8,060 bases of DNA. It comes from GCA-2732805 sp964516605 (GTDB taxonomy: Bacteria > Pseudomonadota > Gammaproteobacteria > Coxiellales > Coxiellaceae). Position 1 is the first letter of the stretch. Each line of letters begins with the position of its first letter. The position numbers and the translations under genes were made by a program. This document shows positions 5,694-8,060 of the stretch, piece by piece. Under the pieces are notes generated by a model. It saw nothing but the letters and a program-made list of their open reading frames with translations, searched no databases and was not told the origin of the DNA. The stretch is taken from positions 1 to 8,060 of the forward strand of contig CAZFAA010000078.1 in NCBI GenBank assembly GCA_964516605.1, read 5' to 3'.

Positions 5694-6878
5694 ATGTCTT
5701 TTAGTGAAATCAAACGCGGTACAAGTGAGATACTGATTGAAGAAGAATTAAAAGAGCGTTTGCAAAGTGGTAGAAAATTGCGCGTAAAACTAGGGCTTGA
5801 CCCAACAGCCGCTGACATTCATTTCGGACATACTGTTGTGTTAAATAAATTACGCCAATTTCAAGAACAAGGGCATGAGGTGCAATTTTTAATTGGAGAT
5901 TTTACGGCGCTGATTGGTGATCCAACGGGAAAAAATGTAACACGCAAATCCCTATCCGTTGAGCAGATTGAAGAGAATGCTAAAACCTATCAAGCGCAGG
6001 CGTTTAAAATTTTAGATCCTGAAAAAACGCATGTGTTATTTAATTCAACTTGGATGCAAAAATTGGGCGCGGCGGGAATGTTGCGTTTAGCATCTCAATC
6101 AACGGTTGCGCGTATGTTAGAGCGCGATGATTTTGGCAAACGGTATAAGTCGGGGCAGCCGATTGCAATTCATGAATTTTTATATCCTTTACTGCAGGGC
6201 TATGATTCGGTGGAAATGCGCTCGGACGTAGAGCTCGGTGGTACTGATCAAAAATTCAATTTGCTCATGGGGCGCGAATTACAAAAAGAAGCGGGTCAAA
6301 AGCCACAATCACTTGTCATGCTGCCATTGCTGGAGGGCCTTGATGGCGTGCAAAAGATGTCGAAATCGCTAGGCAATTATATAGGGATTACCGATGCACC
6401 AGCTGATATGTTTGGCAAAATCATGTCTATTTCAGATGAGCTAATGTGGCGCTATTATGAATTATTAAGTTTTCGTTCGCTCATAGAGATTGAAACATTA
6501 AAAAAAGAAGCGCTCGGCGGGCGTAACCCACGTGACATTAAAATTGAGCTAGCATTGGAGTTGGTAGAGCGTTTTTATGATAAATCCACTGCGCAAGCAG
6601 CACAGCAGGATTTCATTTCACGGTTTCAAAAAAATCAGCTACCAACAGAGATAGAAGAAAAAAAACTTCAGGCTGTGCAAGGCAAGTTAGCGTTAACACA
6701 ATTGCTTAAGCAAGCCAATTTAGTACCCAGCACATCTGATGCCATACGCATGATTAAACAAGGTGCGGTTAGGATTGATGGCGAACGTGTTTCTGATGTA
6801 AAGTTAGAAATCAGCGTGGGTGTTAAGCACATTTATCAAGTGGGGAAGCTTAAGTTTGCTAGTATAGAGTTAATTTAG
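5694..6878 (+). CDS. tyrS: Tyrosyl-tRNA synthetase
   Basis: This cytoplasmic class Ic aminoacyl-tRNA synthetase charges tRNA-Tyr with tyrosine using ATP. The 394-aa product has the N-terminal catalytic core with LGLDPTAADIHFGH (33-46, HIGH-type motif HFGH) and FLIGDFTALIGDPTGK (65-80). Also visible are the tyrosine/tRNA-site stretch HEFLYPLLQGYDSVEM..DVELGGTDQKFN (160-189), KMSKSLGN (221-228) and a C-terminal S4 RNA-binding domain (about 333-392, SDAIRMIKQGAVRIDGERV at 348-366). The KMSKS signature and length place it with the TyrZ-like branch (as in P. aeruginosa PA0668) rather than the E. coli TyrS branch, which has KFGKT. The longer frame from TTG 5610 is rejected because its first codons precede the promoter. 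The gene diverges from mepM and lies upstream of an rRNA operon, an order also seen in Pseudomonas. No intrinsic terminator follows it, so read-through into the next frame is likely. Confidence 0.98.
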   Translation: MSFSEIKRGTSEILIEEELKERLQSGRKLRVKLGLDPTAADIHFGHTVVLNKLRQFQEQGHEVQFLIGDFTALIGDPTGKNVTRKSLSVEQIEENAKTYQAQAFKILDPEKTHVLFNSTWMQKLGAAGMLRLASQSTVARMLERDDFGKRYKSGQPIAIHEFLYPLLQGYDSVEMRSDVELGGTDQKFNLLMGRELQKEAGQKPQSLVMLPLLEGLDGVQKMSKSLGNYIGITDAPADMFGKIMSISDELMWRYYELLSFRSLIEIETLKKEALGGRNPRDIKIELALELVERFYDKSTAQAAQQDFISRFQKNQLPTEIEEKKLQAVQGKLALTQLLKQANLVPSTSDAIRMIKQGAVRIDGERVSDVKLEISVGVKHIYQVGKLKFASIELI

Positions 6879-6896
6879 ATGTAATAGGATTTACAT
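6879..6896. repeat. Short inverted repeat after tyrS
   Basis: ATGTAA and TTACAT flank a 6-nt spacer directly after the tyrS stop. The stem is AT-rich and no T-run follows, so it is not a convincing terminator. It may be an mRNA 3'-end hairpin or chance. Confidence 0.35.
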
Positions 6897-6923
6897 ATCG
6901 GGCTTGAGGAAGAGCGTAAACAA

Positions 6924-7454
6924 TTGAAAAAAATTTTTCCGTCACAGAAAGCGCGCCGTTGTGAGCGGGATTCATTAAATAGCCAATTGAATATTTCCGA
7001 CTTGCTATTCGAATTGATGCAAGCGCAATCTCGATTATTAGACATTCAGTCTCTACTCATATCAGTTAAGGCGCCCGACATAGTAAACTCCTATGTTGAG
7101 TGGGCAAATAAAATTTTTGTATTGCATGCCAAATTATTAGATTGCTATGACGCTCTCTATGCGCAGTGTGGCAAAATAAGCCCTCCTAAAGTAATGATCC
7201 ATATAGAGCGTATGAAAGTATTGCAAGCGCATCATGACGTGATAGAGAGTGTGATGCGCTCTCTCGATAAGGCCGATTGGGCGCTTTTAGTATTGCCGGC
7301 ATCAAAAGACAGGGGGGGTGAGTATCTTGTGCAGGCGCAATCGATCCGCAATACTTGTACAACATCACACGTCACTGTTTCTTCTTCGATCTTCAGGCAG
7401 AAGAAAAAGAAATATGAGTTCCCACCGATGCATCTTCCGGCTGTTCAGTGCTGA
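6924..7454 (+). CDS. Hypothetical protein, unrecognised, TTG start
   Basis: This is an open frame of 176 codons between tyrS and the rRNA promoter, 45 bp after tyrS. I recognise no family. Residues ~20-130 look almost wholly alpha-helical with heptad-like leucines (ISDLLFELMQAQSRLLDIQSLL, 24-45; VEWANKIFVLHAKLLDCYDALY, 58-79; MIHIERMKVLQAHHDVIESVM, 91-111). A short hydrophobic ALLVLPAS (119-126) follows, then a Ser/Thr-rich tail and a basic cluster KKKKYEFPP (158-166). There is no signal peptide or membrane helix. The start is uncertain. The TTG at 6924 gives MKKIFPSQKARR and has GAGGAAGAG about 9-14 bases upstream; no ATG or GTG is available before codon 32 (ATG 7017, no Shine-Dalgarno). Expression would probably depend on read-through from tyrS. 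It could be a lineage-specific small helical protein, a decayed gene, or a non-functional frame. Confidence 0.55.
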   Translation: MKKIFPSQKARRCERDSLNSQLNISDLLFELMQAQSRLLDIQSLLISVKAPDIVNSYVEWANKIFVLHAKLLDCYDALYAQCGKISPPKVMIHIERMKVLQAHHDVIESVMRSLDKADWALLVLPASKDRGGEYLVQAQSIRNTCTTSHVTVSSSIFRQKKKKYEFPPMHLPAVQC

Positions 7455-7480
7455 ATCTTACTTAAGTACCACTTCATCCT

Positions 7481-7497
7481 AATACATAGTATGTATT
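7481..7497. repeat. Perfect 17-bp palindrome
   Basis: AATACATA and TATGTATT are exact inverted copies around a single central G. The one-base centre makes it look more like a dimeric protein-binding site than an RNA hairpin, and no T-run follows. A half-site copy TATGTATT recurs at 7603-7610. Confidence 0.5.
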
Positions 7498-7627
7498 TGT
7501 GAGCATCTGTCGTTCGCACCTTTGGTGGTTTTGGGTTCATAAATACCCATGTAGGTGGGGAGTTTAGGCGATTTTTGAGCTATTTCGGGCGATATGAGTT
7601 GATATGTATTAACAATGATCACCCCCA

Positions 7628-7656
7628 TTTAAAAAAAAGCATTTTTTTAAAATTTA
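7628..7656 (+). promoter_or_regulatory. UP-element-like AT tract containing a perfect inverted repeat
   Basis: An almost pure A/T tract occupies roughly -38 to -66 of the rRNA promoter, the position bound by the RNA polymerase alpha C-terminal domains. Within it, TTTAAAAAAA (7628-7637) and TTTTTTTAAA (7642-7651) form an exact 10-bp inverted repeat with a 4-nt centre, so the DNA is probably intrinsically curved. Confidence 0.65.
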
Positions 7657-7659
7657 GTG

Positions 7660-7687
7660 TTGACTTCAGTCTCAGGACAGGTAGAAT
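7660..7687 (+). promoter_or_regulatory. rRNA operon promoter
   Basis: TTGACT (7660-7665) and TAGAAT (7682-7687) are separated by 16 bp, the spacing typical of rrn P1 promoters. GGCG directly after the -10 is a G+C-rich discriminator, the feature linked to ppGpp/DksA control and sensitivity to the initiating nucleotide. Transcription should begin near 7694, giving a ~180-nt leader before 16S. Confidence 0.8.
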
Positions 7688-7695
7688 GGCGTTCC

Positions 7696-7708
7696 TCTCT
7701 TGATGAGA
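7696..7708 (+). promoter_or_regulatory. boxB-like hairpin in the rrn leader
   Basis: TCTC and GAGA pair around a 5-nt loop (TTGAT), three bases before boxA. The order hairpin-then-boxA is that of enterobacterial rrn antitermination leaders. The stem is only 4 bp, so position is the main argument. Confidence 0.45.
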
Positions 7709-7710
7709 TT

Positions 7711-7723
7711 TGTTCTTTAAAAA
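7711..7723 (+). promoter_or_regulatory. boxA antitermination site
   Basis: TGTTCTTTAAAAA differs at only two positions from the E. coli rrn boxA TGCTCTTTAACAA. In the RNA it binds NusB-NusE (S10) and protects rRNA transcription from Rho. It lies ~17 nt after the predicted transcription start. Confidence 0.75.
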
Positions 7724-7762
7724 TATAACAATGCAGAAGCAGTTTATGTGAGTGTTGATGTA

Positions 7763-7788
7763 GATAATCTAGTTTATATAAGATTATC
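7763..7788 (+). repeat. Leader hairpin 1
   Basis: GATAATCT and AGATTATC pair perfectly over 8 bp with a 10-nt loop, between boxA and 16S. It may help fold the pre-16S leader. Confidence 0.5.
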
Positions 7789-7796
7789 GATGCATA

Positions 7797-7813
7797 CACA
7801 ATCATAGATTGTG
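7797..7813 (+). repeat. Leader hairpin 2
   Basis: CACAATC and GATTGTG pair over 7 bp around a 3-nt ATA loop, nine bases after hairpin 1. The strand that would pair with the 16S 3' flank for RNase III cleavage lies outside the window, so its role in processing cannot be judged. Confidence 0.5.
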
Positions 7814-7873
7814 AGTGTGTCGAGCCTTTATTTTTTAGTAATTTTCGAAAAAAATTGCATAAAAGACAGTTTC

Positions 7874-8060
7874 AAACTAAAGAGTTTGATCCTGGCTCAG
7901 ATTGAACGCTAGCGGCATGCCTAACACATGCAAGTCGAACGGCAGCACGGGGGGCTTGCTCCCTGGTGGCGAGTGGCGGACGGGTGAGTAACGCGTAGGA
8001 ATCTGCCTAATAGTGGGGGACAACTCGAGGAAACTCGAGCTAATACCGCATAATCTCTAC
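7874..8060 (+). rRNA. rrs: 16S ribosomal RNA, 5' part
   Basis: The universal 27F site AGAGTTTGATCCTGGCTCAG is at 7881-7900; aligning its first base to E. coli position 8 puts the mature 5' end at about 7874. It continues through AACACATGCAAGTCGAACGG (7922-7941), GGCGAGTGGCGGACGGGTGA (7967-7986) and TAATACCGCATAATC (8041-8055) to the window edge, about 187 nt of a gene usually ~1.5 kb long. One base differs from the common gammaproteobacterial form: GAACGCTAGCGG instead of GAACGCTGGCGG. The V1 hairpin and the TAATAGTGGGGGACAACTCG region resemble Legionellales/Coxiella-type sequences, judged from memory. It is presumably followed by 23S and 5S outside the window. Confidence 0.97.

Larger units (their letters stand above)
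7455..7659. other. Intergenic region upstream of the rRNA promoter
   Basis: No coding frame is supported here. The region holds a 17-bp palindrome (7481-7497), small GC stems (CACC-TTT-GGTG near 7517; TGGGT/ACCCA around 7529-7551 with a competing CCCA/TGGG) and the AT-rich inverted repeat next to the promoter. A second upstream rrn promoter was looked for; TTGATA at 7599-7604 has no usable -10. Confidence 0.5.

Noticed and set aside
7186..7368. Minus-strand frame of 60 codons
   Set aside because: It lies opposite the orphan plus-strand frame and has no start signals or recognisable sequence.
1..8060. CRISPR arrays, tRNA genes, insertion sequences, attachment sites
   Set aside because: No spaced direct repeats, cloverleaf-forming sequence, transposase motifs or terminal inverted repeats were found on reading both strands.

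Overview
The window comes from a moderately AT-rich gammaproteobacterium. The first ~187 nt of a 16S rRNA gene at the right edge read like the Legionellales/Coxiella-type group (for example the stretch ending in GCATAATCTCTAC). That placement rests on memory of related sequences, not on a search. Part of the gene order matches Pseudomonas aeruginosa: anmK and a mepM-like M23 endopeptidase gene lie divergent to tyrS, and tyrS leads into an rRNA operon (PA0666, PA0667, PA0668, PA0668.1).

Left third (1-1871, minus strand): a three-gene operon follows a near-consensus sigma70 promoter. In order of transcription it encodes an Hcp-family type VI secretion tube protein, a Nit1/YbeM-like carbon-nitrogen hydrolase (deaminated-glutathione-amidase type), and an unrecognised lipoprotein that runs off the left edge. 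No other T6SS gene is visible. Divergent from this operon is a plus-strand gene for a DUF1460 (N-acetylmuramoyl-L-alanine amidase-like, NlpC/P60-fold) protein. It lacks a signal peptide and may be translated from a leaderless mRNA.

Middle (3169-6878): anmK (anhydro-MurNAc kinase) overlaps the end of a mepM-like murein DD-endopeptidase gene by 29 bp on the minus strand, giving a cell-wall remodelling and recycling operon. It diverges from tyrS, and the two promoters appear to overlap in their -35 regions. For four genes (hcp, anmK, the M23 gene, tyrS) the longest open frame starts at a GTG or TTG upstream of a better-supported ATG; the internal ATG was chosen each time, with reasons given.

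Right end (6879-8060): a 176-codon orphan frame with a TTG start follows tyrS. A well-formed rRNA promoter comes next: AT-rich UP region that is also a perfect 10-bp inverted repeat, TTGACT-16-TAGAAT, and a G+C-rich discriminator. The leader has a boxB-like hairpin, a boxA antitermination site and two further hairpins. The 16S rRNA gene starts at about 7874 and is cut by the window end.

Most of the window is housekeeping. The part most worth a second look is the left third, where an apparently orphan hcp operon with a lipoprotein faces a leader-peptide-less peptidoglycan-amidase-like gene. The orphan frame between tyrS and rrn is the other candidate for something undescribed.
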